Part shown: positions 56,913 through 64,000 of the stretch, piece after piece
How positions within the stretch are numbered: the first letter of the stretch is position 1
Layout of the letters: every line of letters starts with the position of its first letter
NCBI RefSeq assembly: GCF_000190415.1
Contig: NZ_AEWF01000004.1
Location: forward strand, 124,001 to 188,000
Direction: 5' to 3'
DNA from: Candidatus Odyssella thessalonicensis L13
GTDB lineage: Bacteria > Pseudomonadota > Alphaproteobacteria > Paracaedibacterales > Paracaedibacteraceae
DNA: 64,000 bases
Program-made: the position numbers and the translations under genes
Notes under the pieces: model-generated
What the model was told of the DNA's origin: nothing
The model's input: the letters and a program-made list of their open reading frames with translations, nothing else
The model's database searches: none

Positions 56913-59900
56913 TTAAACATCTAGTGGTAGCACTTTTCGTTGGTTGGGTGAGATGGCCATATAAACGATTGGGAGCACAAATAAGGTGAAAATTGTACCA
57001 AAAGTCATGCCGCCTACGATCACAAATCCAATCTGACGGATACTTTCCGAACCTGCCCCTGAGGCAATTGCTAACGGAACTGATCCTAAAACCATAGCAA
57101 AGGTTGTCATTAAAATGGGGCGCAGACGCATCTGTGATGCTTGAATAACCGACTCCATCTTAGATTTGCCTTCATCACGCAGTTTATTGGTGAAGTCAAC
57201 AATCAAGATACCGTGTTTTGTGATCAGCCCAATCAAGGTGACTAATCCAATTTGGCTATAAACATTTAGGGTGCCATCTTTAATTAACGCAAGCGTAATT
57301 AACCCACCGGCTATCGATAAAGGCACCGATAAAATAATGATAAAAGGATCAATCCAGCTTTCAAATTGGGCAGCAAGCACTAGATAAATAAACGCCAAGG
57401 CTAATCCAACAATCAATAAGATGTTTTGTGACTCTTCAATATACTTGCGCGTTTCTCCGATAAATTCGATACGGACATCTTTAGGCAGTTGTTCACGGCG
57501 GATGGTTTGGACAAAATTAATACCATCTGATAAGCTAGTACCCCGCGTGAGAACAGCACTCATGCTGATGGCGCGATACTTATTGTAGCGAAAGATTTCA
57601 GCAGAGCCAGCTGCCGAGTGCACTTCAACGAGCTCCGCAATAGGAACTAATGTGCCCTTTTTATCGCTTGCTTTCATGAACAGATTCGTGATGTCGTTGG
57701 GTGTCTGTCGGGCTTCATCCATAACTTCCACCATGACGTCATATAAACGGTTTTCTCTTTTAAAGGTACCGGCTTTACGTCCCCGCACAAGCGCATCAAC
57801 CGTATCAGCAATGGCGCCGGGATCAATGCCTAAGGTCGAGGCTTTATTGCGACGAATGGTGAGTTTATACTCTTCAGTGTCAGCACTAGAATTGCTGAGA
57901 ACACGCTGCACCTTATCGACGTTGCCGTATAAGCGGTCTCTCATTATTTCAAAGTAGCCTTTAATTTCTTTAACTGACTTGTTTGCAGCCACCACAAATT
58001 GAACGATATTATTGTTTTCCGCTTCTCCGCCCATGCTGCCAAATTTAATGGAGACACCGGGAATAATTTCTAAGCGTTTGCGCAGGTCTGCTACCACGTC
58101 TTGGGTAGAGCGGCCACTTTTACGATCCACTTCGGCCATAATGTCATAGGTTGGATTCTTAATATTGACCACCCGGCGGGTAATCTCTGGCATCGTGGCT
58201 AATATATCGTCAATCTGCTTAACATAGCGGTCTGTAAAGTCTAAGGTTGAGGATGGACTCGATTGCCCATCAATAAAGATCTTACCTTGATCTTCATAAG
58301 GGAAAAATTCTCGGGTCAAGCCGAAGAAAGCAGCTAAGCCTAAAGCACAAAATATCCCTGTGGCAATGATAACGTTTTTCGGCTGCGCTAAAACGGAGGT
58401 AACCTGCTCTTTGTAAACTACTTCAAGTTTATCAAGCCATATATCACTGCGGAATTTGCTTTTAAAAGTAGCCCACCATTTTGCTTCTTGGACACCAAGG
58501 GTGCCCTCCCCATGCCCTAAAAGGCGTGAACACATCATAGGTGATAACGTTAACGCTGCAAATCCCGAAATGATAACCGAAACTGCAAGGGTAATGGCAT
58601 ACTCGGTGAACGTCTTTCCAATCGTTCCGGAAATGAGAGCAAAAGGCATATAAACTGCAGCCAAGGTTAAAGTCATGGCAATAACGGCAAACGTGATCTC
58701 ACGCATACCCCGGATTGCAGCCGCAAAAGGTTTTTCGCCTTCTTCAATGCGGCGATAAATGTTTTCAAGAACCACAATCGCATCGTCGACCACCAAACCG
58801 ATAGCTAATACCATTGCCATTAATGTCAGAGTATTAATGGAGAAGCCCAAGAGGTACATGACAAAGAAGGTCGCAATTAACGAGACAGGGATCGTCACCA
58901 ATGGGATAATAGAGGCCCGAGCCGACCGTAAAAACGCAAATACGACAAGGGTCACAAATATAAAGGCTTCAAATAGAGTCTGCTGAATGCGATTCAAGGC
59001 ATCTTCAATAAACTTTGCTGTATCAGATCCAATCCTAAGCGTCATGTCTTCAGGTAAACGGTCCTGAATTTTGGGAATCATAGTGCGAAGCCGGCGTGCC
59101 AGTTGCACGGGATTGGCTGTAGATTGTTTGTAAATCCCAATACTGACGCCAAGCTTACCATTGAAATAAGTTCTGGTCTTCGTGTCCATGGTGCTCATTT
59201 CGGCCGTCCCAATGTCTTTTAGAAGGATCAGAGTGCCTTCTTTATTGGCAATCGGTAAACGGGCGAACTCTTCCGGGGTTTCAGAGCCGGCTACGGTGGT
59301 AACCAAAAATTCTCTATCTTTACTAACGAGTTTACCGGCTGGCTTTTCTATGTTTTGTTGGCGAATAGCCTGGATCACCTCAGTAACAGTAATCCCATAG
59401 CCCGACATTTTGACAGGGTCAAGCTTGAGCTGCATTTTAAACAGCCCGCCTCCGACGACTTCAACGTTTGAGACGCCATCAATGGATTCCAGCTCTTTTT
59501 CGATCTCGTTTTTGGCATAATCTTGGAGTTTACTGGGTTCAATGGTATCACTGGTCAAAGCAATGGTCATGACTGGACGGTCATCGGTTTTTGATTTTGT
59601 TAGTGTGGGATCTTCCATTTCATGAGGCAACTGATTGCGGATCTTAGCTAAGCGATCACGGACGTCACTAATGGCATCGTCGGCCCGACGTCGAGGCGAG
59701 AATTCGACGGAAATCTTAGAAGTTTCTGGTGAACTGGTGGAATTAAAATGTTCAATACCCTCGATTCCAGATATTGCTTCCTCAATAACGCGCGTGACTT
59801 GGGCTTCAACGACTTCCGGCGCTGCTCCATGGAGGTGCGATTCAATGGTAATGTAAGGAGACTCAATCGTAGGTTTGTGCTGAAGGGGTAACCGCGAGTA

Positions 59901-59984
59901 GCCGACTATACCCAGTAGGATCAAAATTAAGGTCATGACCCATGAGAATACAGGCCGTTTAATACATACTTCTGATAGACTCAT
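56913..59984 (-). CDS. RND-family efflux transporter, inner-membrane pump
   Basis: This 1023-residue HAE1-type RND pump resembles AcrB/MexF. It has the first membrane segment after SEVCIKRPVFSWVMT, two large periplasmic loops, and TM4 with the proton-relay Asp pair in LAIGLVVDDAIVVLENIYRR. A second half mirrors the first and ends with the GGMTFGTIFTLFVLPIVY segment. It is complete. It exports drugs or lipophilic compounds together with the adaptor encoded 11 bases upstream. An outer-membrane TolC-like partner is not in this window. Confidence 0.94.
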   Translation of the reverse strand: MSLSEVCIKRPVFSWVMTLILILLGIVGYSRLPLQHKPTIESPYITIESHLHGAAPEVVEAQVTRVIEEAISGIEGIEHFNSTSSPETSKISVEFSPRRRADDAISDVRDRLAKIRNQLPHEMEDPTLTKSKTDDRPVMTIALTSDTIEPSKLQDYAKNEIEKELESIDGVSNVEVVGGGLFKMQLKLDPVKMSGYGITVTEVIQAIRQQNIEKPAGKLVSKDREFLVTTVAGSETPEEFARLPIANKEGTLILLKDIGTAEMSTMDTKTRTYFNGKLGVSIGIYKQSTANPVQLARRLRTMIPKIQDRLPEDMTLRIGSDTAKFIEDALNRIQQTLFEAFIFVTLVVFAFLRSARASIIPLVTIPVSLIATFFVMYLLGFSINTLTLMAMVLAIGLVVDDAIVVLENIYRRIEEGEKPFAAAIRGMREITFAVIAMTLTLAAVYMPFALISGTIGKTFTEYAITLAVSVIISGFAALTLSPMMCSRLLGHGEGTLGVQEAKWWATFKSKFRSDIWLDKLEVVYKEQVTSVLAQPKNVIIATGIFCALGLAAFFGLTREFFPYEDQGKIFIDGQSSPSSTLDFTDRYVKQIDDILATMPEITRRVVNIKNPTYDIMAEVDRKSGRSTQDVVADLRKRLEIIPGVSIKFGSMGGEAENNNIVQFVVAANKSVKEIKGYFEIMRDRLYGNVDKVQRVLSNSSADTEEYKLTIRRNKASTLGIDPGAIADTVDALVRGRKAGTFKRENRLYDVMVEVMDEARQTPNDITNLFMKASDKKGTLVPIAELVEVHSAAGSAEIFRYNKYRAISMSAVLTRGTSLSDGINFVQTIRREQLPKDVRIEFIGETRKYIEESQNILLIVGLALAFIYLVLAAQFESWIDPFIIILSVPLSIAGGLITLALIKDGTLNVYSQIGLVTLIGLITKHGILIVDFTNKLRDEGKSKMESVIQASQMRLRPILMTTFAMVLGSVPLAIASGAGSESIRQIGFVIVGGMTFGTIFTLFVLPIVYMAISPNQRKVLPLDV

Positions 59985-59995
59985 GGAGGTACCCT

Positions 59996-61387
59996 CTATT
60001 CAGTTTTCTCTGCTTTGCTGTCGGATGATGTGGGCGAAGGGGTGGGTGCTGCTGCTGAAGTCTCCTTCTTGACTTCTCCTTTGGATTCTTCGGGCGGCGT
60101 TTTACTAGCCTCTGCGGTCTTTGTTTGAGAGGCCGTTGAAGGGGCAGACGATTTTGAATCTTTATTATTTAATGATGATTTATCCTGGTTTGCTTTATCC
60201 TCACTATCTTCAGATTTTTTAGTGCCCGTTGCTAAAGATTTAAGCGCCTCTTCAGGTTTGGGACCTTGGGTGGTCACGGCTTTACCAGAATAAATCTTAA
60301 TCTGGCCGGCGGTGACAACATTTAAGCCTTCCCGCAGATTGGTCAGAATTTCTACCATGGCATTTTCCCGAGTGCCGGTAACCACAGGGACCAGCTGCGC
60401 CCGTCCTTCGTGAACCACATAGATTAATTCACGGTTACCATCGCGAATTAAGGCTGATTCAGGGACTAATAAAGCATCCGTTTTTTCACCAATAATCAAA
60501 CTAACATTGGCATAAAGTCCAGAGCGAAGCTTGCCGTCATCATTGGGAATGGTAGCTCGCACGGCAATGGAATGGCTGACCGAATCCACGCTGGAATCAA
60601 TGGCTTCTACTGTGGCCGTAAATCTTTCATCTGGAAAAGCGTCAAGCTTAATTTCAGCTAACTGGCCAACTCCGATGTCATGAAGATTCTTTTCGGGAAT
60701 TTTAAAGTCAGCGTAGATGGGACTATTGTCAACAATTTTTACCAGGTCTTGGGCTGCCTGCACGTAAGCACCGGGATCAATATCAATCAATCCGATCACC
60801 CCGTCAAAAGGCGCCAGAATGGTCGCTTTATCTAGGGCAGCTTGAGCTTTGTCGACTTGGGCCTTAGCGGCTTCAAATTGGGCTATTGCTTCATCAAATT
60901 TCTTGTTGCTTTCAATTTTGCGTGCTTGCAGCTGTTTAGAGCGTTCGTAATCATTTTGCCTTAATTTAAGTTCAGCTGCTGCCCCTTCCAAAGCTGCTCT
61001 CAGATCAGCGTCTTCAAAAACAATCAGCACATCACCTTTGCTAACTTGCTCACCTTCCTTAAAATGGATCTCCTTGATGCGGCCTGCCATCTCTGATCGC
61101 AAGGTGACCTCAGCATTAGCATGCAGCAAGCCAACTGTATTTATGCGTTTGGTAATTTTGCCACGATTCATTCGGGCCATTTCTACCACGGCAGGCTGAT
61201 TTTGCTGCCGCATTGCATTCATATCTTCACCAAGGTAGCTTCGACAAGCATCCTTAATATAGGGACTGATAAGGGGGGAAGTTATCTTGCCAACAACCCA
61301 AAGGCCCAAGGCACCGGCAACGACGCCGCCAGCAATAAAGGGAACTTTATCTTTGGTGAAATAATTAAGGATGTTTGCTTTTTTCAT
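59996..61387 (-). CDS. RND efflux periplasmic adaptor with long charged tail
   Basis: This 463-residue membrane-fusion protein has an N-terminal anchor (about 15-38), the lipoyl half-motif TLRSEMAGRIKEIHFKEGE, a coiled-coil hairpin (about 115-185 with DKAQAALDKATILAPFDG) and a beta-barrel domain with LLVPESALIRDG. Residues 375-463 are an extra tail of Lys, Ser, Thr, Glu and Pro with no hydrophobic clusters, not normal for AcrA-like adaptors. The tail may bind the cell wall or a partner, which is inference. It is the first gene of the operon. Confidence 0.92.
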   Translation of the reverse strand: MKKANILNYFTKDKVPFIAGGVVAGALGLWVVGKITSPLISPYIKDACRSYLGEDMNAMRQQNQPAVVEMARMNRGKITKRINTVGLLHANAEVTLRSEMAGRIKEIHFKEGEQVSKGDVLIVFEDADLRAALEGAAAELKLRQNDYERSKQLQARKIESNKKFDEAIAQFEAAKAQVDKAQAALDKATILAPFDGVIGLIDIDPGAYVQAAQDLVKIVDNSPIYADFKIPEKNLHDIGVGQLAEIKLDAFPDERFTATVEAIDSSVDSVSHSIAVRATIPNDDGKLRSGLYANVSLIIGEKTDALLVPESALIRDGNRELIYVVHEGRAQLVPVVTGTRENAMVEILTNLREGLNVVTAGQIKIYSGKAVTTQGPKPEEALKSLATGTKKSEDSEDKANQDKSSLNNKDSKSSAPSTASQTKTAEASKTPPEESKGEVKKETSAAAPTPSPTSSDSKAEKTE

Positions 61388-61688
61388 TGGTCCGCCGCTG
61401 TATATGTTTTGAAGTTTTCCAATATAAACTTTAATAGGGAATAAATTAAGAAAGCCCTAAAATGTGGAATGTGAACTGTTTTTAACTGAACTATACCATA
61501 GATCACTTACCTTTGCCAAATATATTTATAAGCATTCTTTTTGTTATTATACTTTAAAATCAAGCACTTAATATATCTCAAGCTGATATATTTTTATTTC
61601 AGCGCCAGGATAAGAAAATTTGCTGATCGGCTTAATATCGTCAAATTCTTGCGGTGAGAAAAAACATAAAAAGCAAGTCGTGAAGCCT
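61388..61688. other. Intergenic region between the adaptor gene and vgrG
   Basis: This is an AT-rich stretch of 301 bases, with the adaptor promoter at 61490-61519. A minus-strand frame overlapping the 3-prime end of vgrG continues into it but has no independent start signal. No RNA gene was recognised. Confidence 0.45.
61490..61519 (-). promoter_or_regulatory. Probable promoter of the RND efflux operon
   Basis: On the minus strand TTGGCA (complement of 61514-61519) and TATAGT (complement of 61490-61495) are separated by 18 bases. Both are close to the sigma-70 consensus. It lies about 100 bases upstream of the adaptor ATG. No operator palindrome or regulator gene is visible nearby. Confidence 0.45.
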
Positions 61689-63722
61689 CTAATTGATCTG
61701 AACAACACTTCCTTTGATCTGTGTGGGTCCACCGGAGGTGAGCTGCACGCTGCCTCCCGCTGTAACTTTAAAATTACCAGCGGTTTCAAAGCTGATATTG
61801 CCACTCACTGAGATAGTTAGGTTTCCCTTAATTGCTAATTGATAATTGCCGCTAACAGTATGACTGAAGTCTGACCCATTCGTATGGGTTTCTTTATCGC
61901 TGACCACAATTTCTCGGTGTCCTGTAATGGTGGTGGTTTGGTTGCCTTTGGCCAGCGTGGTGTGCATATCGCCTTTTTCGATATGAATGGTATTATCCCC
62001 CTTGGTTAAGGTTAAGGTATGGTTGCCTTGATGCGGACCCGCCCCTTTTAAATCGACCACTCGACTGCCTTTGATAAGGATAAGAGTATCATTGCCAGCA
62101 TTTTTTTTCTTTTTACCGTCATTAGCATGCAGAGTAACTTTCCTGTCGCCACACATGATATCAGTGGTGTCATCTTCATCATTTATTCTTAAAGTACGAT
62201 TATCCTCCACAATCGTATTCATATCCTTTTGAGCGTGTACAAATATCTCTTCCTTGCCTTTGAGATCTTCGAAGCGGATCTCGTTAAAACCTTGCCCGCC
62301 CTTTGTGGTATTTGATCTAATGGTGCTTTTTGTGGGCTCGCTCTTGGCATAGGGGGGGATATGATCGCTGTTATAAACGCAGCCGGTGATCAAAGGGCGA
62401 TCAGGATCCCCTTCTAGAAAAGTTACCACCACTTCCATGCCGATCCGTGGTGTCCATAAACCGCCCCAGCCGCTACTTGCCCACAGTTGAGCAACGCGTA
62501 TCCAACAGGAACTTTTTTCATCATTGCTTCCTTTTTGATCCCAGTGGAATTTAACCTTAATACGCCCATATTCATCACACCATATTTCTTCACCAGCCTT
62601 ACCAGTAACCTTGGCTGTTTGGGTCGATGCTATGGTCGGTTTAGGCGTTATTAAAGGTGCCCTAAAGGGTATATGCGCAGGAAAAGCCTCAAATTTATTG
62701 CTGTAAATTTGTTCCTCCGGCTGGGCCAGCATGTTAATTTCATGGATAACGCGGTATACGATAAAATCAGAATTTAAAGAGTGACGAGGATGATCCGTGA
62801 CCTTAAAGCTATGCATCGGCGCCAGGAGAGGGGCTGTTGACACACCGGTGATCATCTCTTTGCGCCATTCTAATTCTTGAATGCGATGTGTTGCTACCTG
62901 ATCTCCGGTTTCGTTCGCTTTATAATAGCCGGGGTAGCGATAAACTGTTAATCCGCTACCTTTGCCCTCCATTGTGCTAAATAACTTTGTCGAGGCAGTT
63001 TCAAAGTTATAATCAGCTGTTTGAAATTTCTTTGAAACAATTTGCTGGGCATAGGTGATGAATTGAATCTGATCAAAATAGGGTTGCGCCGCAAGAGCTG
63101 GCGTCATCGGTAGTCGACTATAGATTTTATGAGCGGCGGCCGATTTATCACAGAGAATCATTTTCTCCCCCGCTGCGGAATGCTCAAAGAAGTAGAAAAT
63201 CCCTTCTTCTTCCATAAGACGTGAGGCAAAATCAAAGTAGCTTTCTCGGTATTGTACACAATATTCACGTCGGCTGCGGCCGCAGGAGGTTGTCATATCA
63301 GACTTATGTTTGACCCCATTTTCTGATAACATTGAATTAATAATATCGATTGCTGTTTTCTGCTGAAAGATCTGATGATCCTCACTAAACTTAAGTAACC
63401 AAAATTTTGGATAGACTTTAGCGGTGTAGCGAGTTAAGTCAATCTTGTTGCCAGCGTCCCTAGTGTTAACCGTAAATCCTTGGGAAAATTCGCCAACAAT
63501 GCCACAAAAATAACGTGAATGGCCCTGATATTTAAATTCTATCTTTACATCGTGTCCAATTATTTTATCAAAAGGGATACTATGGTTAATAGAGTGCATT
63601 TCAAGCTCTAAGGTAAAGGGCTCAGAAATGGCCTCGATCATTCTTAAGCGATCAATAACTAACACGTTGGCCCCTAAAGGCGTCGTTAAAATTAAGCTTA
63701 AATCGGAATGTTCTTTATACAT
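61689..63722 (-). CDS. vgrG: Type VI secretion tip protein VgrG
   Basis: This 677-residue VgrG forms the trimeric spike of a type VI secretion system. It has the gp27-like N-terminal part (opening LILTTPLGANVLVIDRLRM), the OB-fold gp5-like region with EIWCDEYGRIKVKFHWD and SCWIRVAQLWASSGWGG, and GDPDRPLITGCVYN. The C-terminal beta-helix is made of short repeats (HTLTLTKGDNTIHIEKGD, NLTISVSGNISFE). It ends without an extra effector domain, so it should be a cargo carrier. No Hcp, PAAR or sheath gene is present in the window, so its partners lie outside. Confidence 0.94.
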   Translation of the reverse strand: MYKEHSDLSLILTTPLGANVLVIDRLRMIEAISEPFTLELEMHSINHSIPFDKIIGHDVKIEFKYQGHSRYFCGIVGEFSQGFTVNTRDAGNKIDLTRYTAKVYPKFWLLKFSEDHQIFQQKTAIDIINSMLSENGVKHKSDMTTSCGRSRREYCVQYRESYFDFASRLMEEEGIFYFFEHSAAGEKMILCDKSAAAHKIYSRLPMTPALAAQPYFDQIQFITYAQQIVSKKFQTADYNFETASTKLFSTMEGKGSGLTVYRYPGYYKANETGDQVATHRIQELEWRKEMITGVSTAPLLAPMHSFKVTDHPRHSLNSDFIVYRVIHEINMLAQPEEQIYSNKFEAFPAHIPFRAPLITPKPTIASTQTAKVTGKAGEEIWCDEYGRIKVKFHWDQKGSNDEKSSCWIRVAQLWASSGWGGLWTPRIGMEVVVTFLEGDPDRPLITGCVYNSDHIPPYAKSEPTKSTIRSNTTKGGQGFNEIRFEDLKGKEEIFVHAQKDMNTIVEDNRTLRINDEDDTTDIMCGDRKVTLHANDGKKKKNAGNDTLILIKGSRVVDLKGAGPHQGNHTLTLTKGDNTIHIEKGDMHTTLAKGNQTTTITGHREIVVSDKETHTNGSDFSHTVSGNYQLAIKGNLTISVSGNISFETAGNFKVTAGGSVQLTSGGPTQIKGSVVQIN

Positions 63723-63843
63723 AGTTTCCTCACGCTTATTCAGATTCTATCTTCCTCTTAAATCGGCAGCTTCTCAATACTAAATTGCAATATATGCAAA
63801 ATTGTGTGTTTTTCCAGGCACAGGTAATTCGATTTTAATTTTT

Positions 63844-63886
63844 CTAAAATTCTTTTTTGTTGTATCTAATACTAAAAAAATTTTAG
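63844..63886. repeat. Inverted repeat in the vgrG / right-edge gene promoter region
   Basis: CTAAAATT (63844-63851) is matched by AATTTTAG (63879-63886), and a tighter hairpin CTAAAA-AAA-TTTTAG lies at 63872-63886. It sits between divergent genes and could be a regulator site or only AT-rich sequence. Confidence 0.25.
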
Positions 63887-63952
63887 ATAAGATGTGTGAA
63901 TTGCGCTTGAGCTTTAAAGCTGTGAGCGTAAGTGAAAAAAGAGGAGTTTAAA

Positions 63953-64000
63953 ATGAAGAGATTTGCTTTAGCTTTGGTTGCTGCAGCTGCAGTTTCTGGT
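63953..64000 (+). CDS. Start of an exported protein (cut by window end)
   Basis: GAGGAG lies six bases before the ATG. The 16 visible codons encode Met-Lys-Arg followed by a strongly hydrophobic Ala/Val/Leu stretch, a classic signal peptide. Small porins and periplasmic proteins begin this way, but the product cannot be named from this fragment. The gene is divergent from vgrG. Confidence 0.7.
   Translation, partial: MKRFALALVAAAAVSG

Noticed and set aside
61568-61804. Minus-strand 78-codon frame overlapping the end of vgrG, with a protein-like last third
   Set aside because: It has no ribosome site, overlaps vgrG in another frame, and only its last 40 codons lie outside that gene. Composition alone is not enough to call it.

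Overview
The window looks like chromosome from an intracellular or host-associated alphaproteobacterium. The best guess is a Holosporales / Paracaedibacter / Odyssella-type protist symbiont. This is inferred from gene content: an alphaproteobacterial membrane-anchored cytochrome c, an SdhE-Mfd pair, an NDUFAF5-like methyltransferase, a LON-N / Trm112-like / DUF971 trio and a yejABEF importer, combined with many signal-peptide-bearing orphan proteins, an ankyrin protein and an orphan VgrG. No rRNA, tRNA, CRISPR array or insertion sequence was recognised.

Layout. 1-3.7 kb: a three-domain lysophospholipid transporter / acyltransferase / acyl-ACP ligase fusion with a terminator. 3.8-4.5 kb: an outer-membrane barrel gene broken by one frameshift. 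4.8-14.6 kb: an accessory region of secreted proteins without known relatives. It holds three adjacent paralogous loci sharing a domain with a Y-[AS]-[KR]-F-Y-[FL]-I-G core (one split at an A7 tract), a 244-aa protein with basic clusters and an acidic tail, a 512-aa adhesin-like protein, and a 214-aa protein. 14.8-18.6 kb: hfq, then a minus-strand operon bioD-bioA-D-amino-acid aminotransferase-HAD phosphatase. 18.6-25.5 kb: an orphan secreted protein, xerC, a periplasmic M48 protease with TPRs, and the flagellar operon flgF-flgG-flgA-flgH. 25.7-33.6 kb: uvrB and the peptide importer yejA-B-E-F. 33.6-44.6 kb: core genes, namely cytochrome c, kdsB, the LON-N trio, a small Cys-rich peptide, phosphomannomutase, galU, an HtrA-like protease, sdhE and mfd. 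44.6-55.7 kb: a second accessory region with a secreted ankyrin protein, a second adhesin-like protein, an ELM1-like protein with a signal peptide, and a tandem pair of secreted P-loop GTPases with glycine-rich collagen-like tails, one intact and one broken. 55.9-63.7 kb: an NDUFAF5-like methyltransferase, an RND efflux pump with its adaptor, and VgrG. The right edge contains the start of another secreted protein.

The most striking content is the two accessory regions. Every full-length protein there has an N-terminal export signal, and several carry nuclear-localisation-like basic clusters in disordered linkers. The GTPases would need a nucleotide that is not available in the periplasm. Together this suggests, as inference only, a set of effectors delivered to a eukaryotic host. 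Frameshifts or deletions in three of these loci point to ongoing decay or phase variation.
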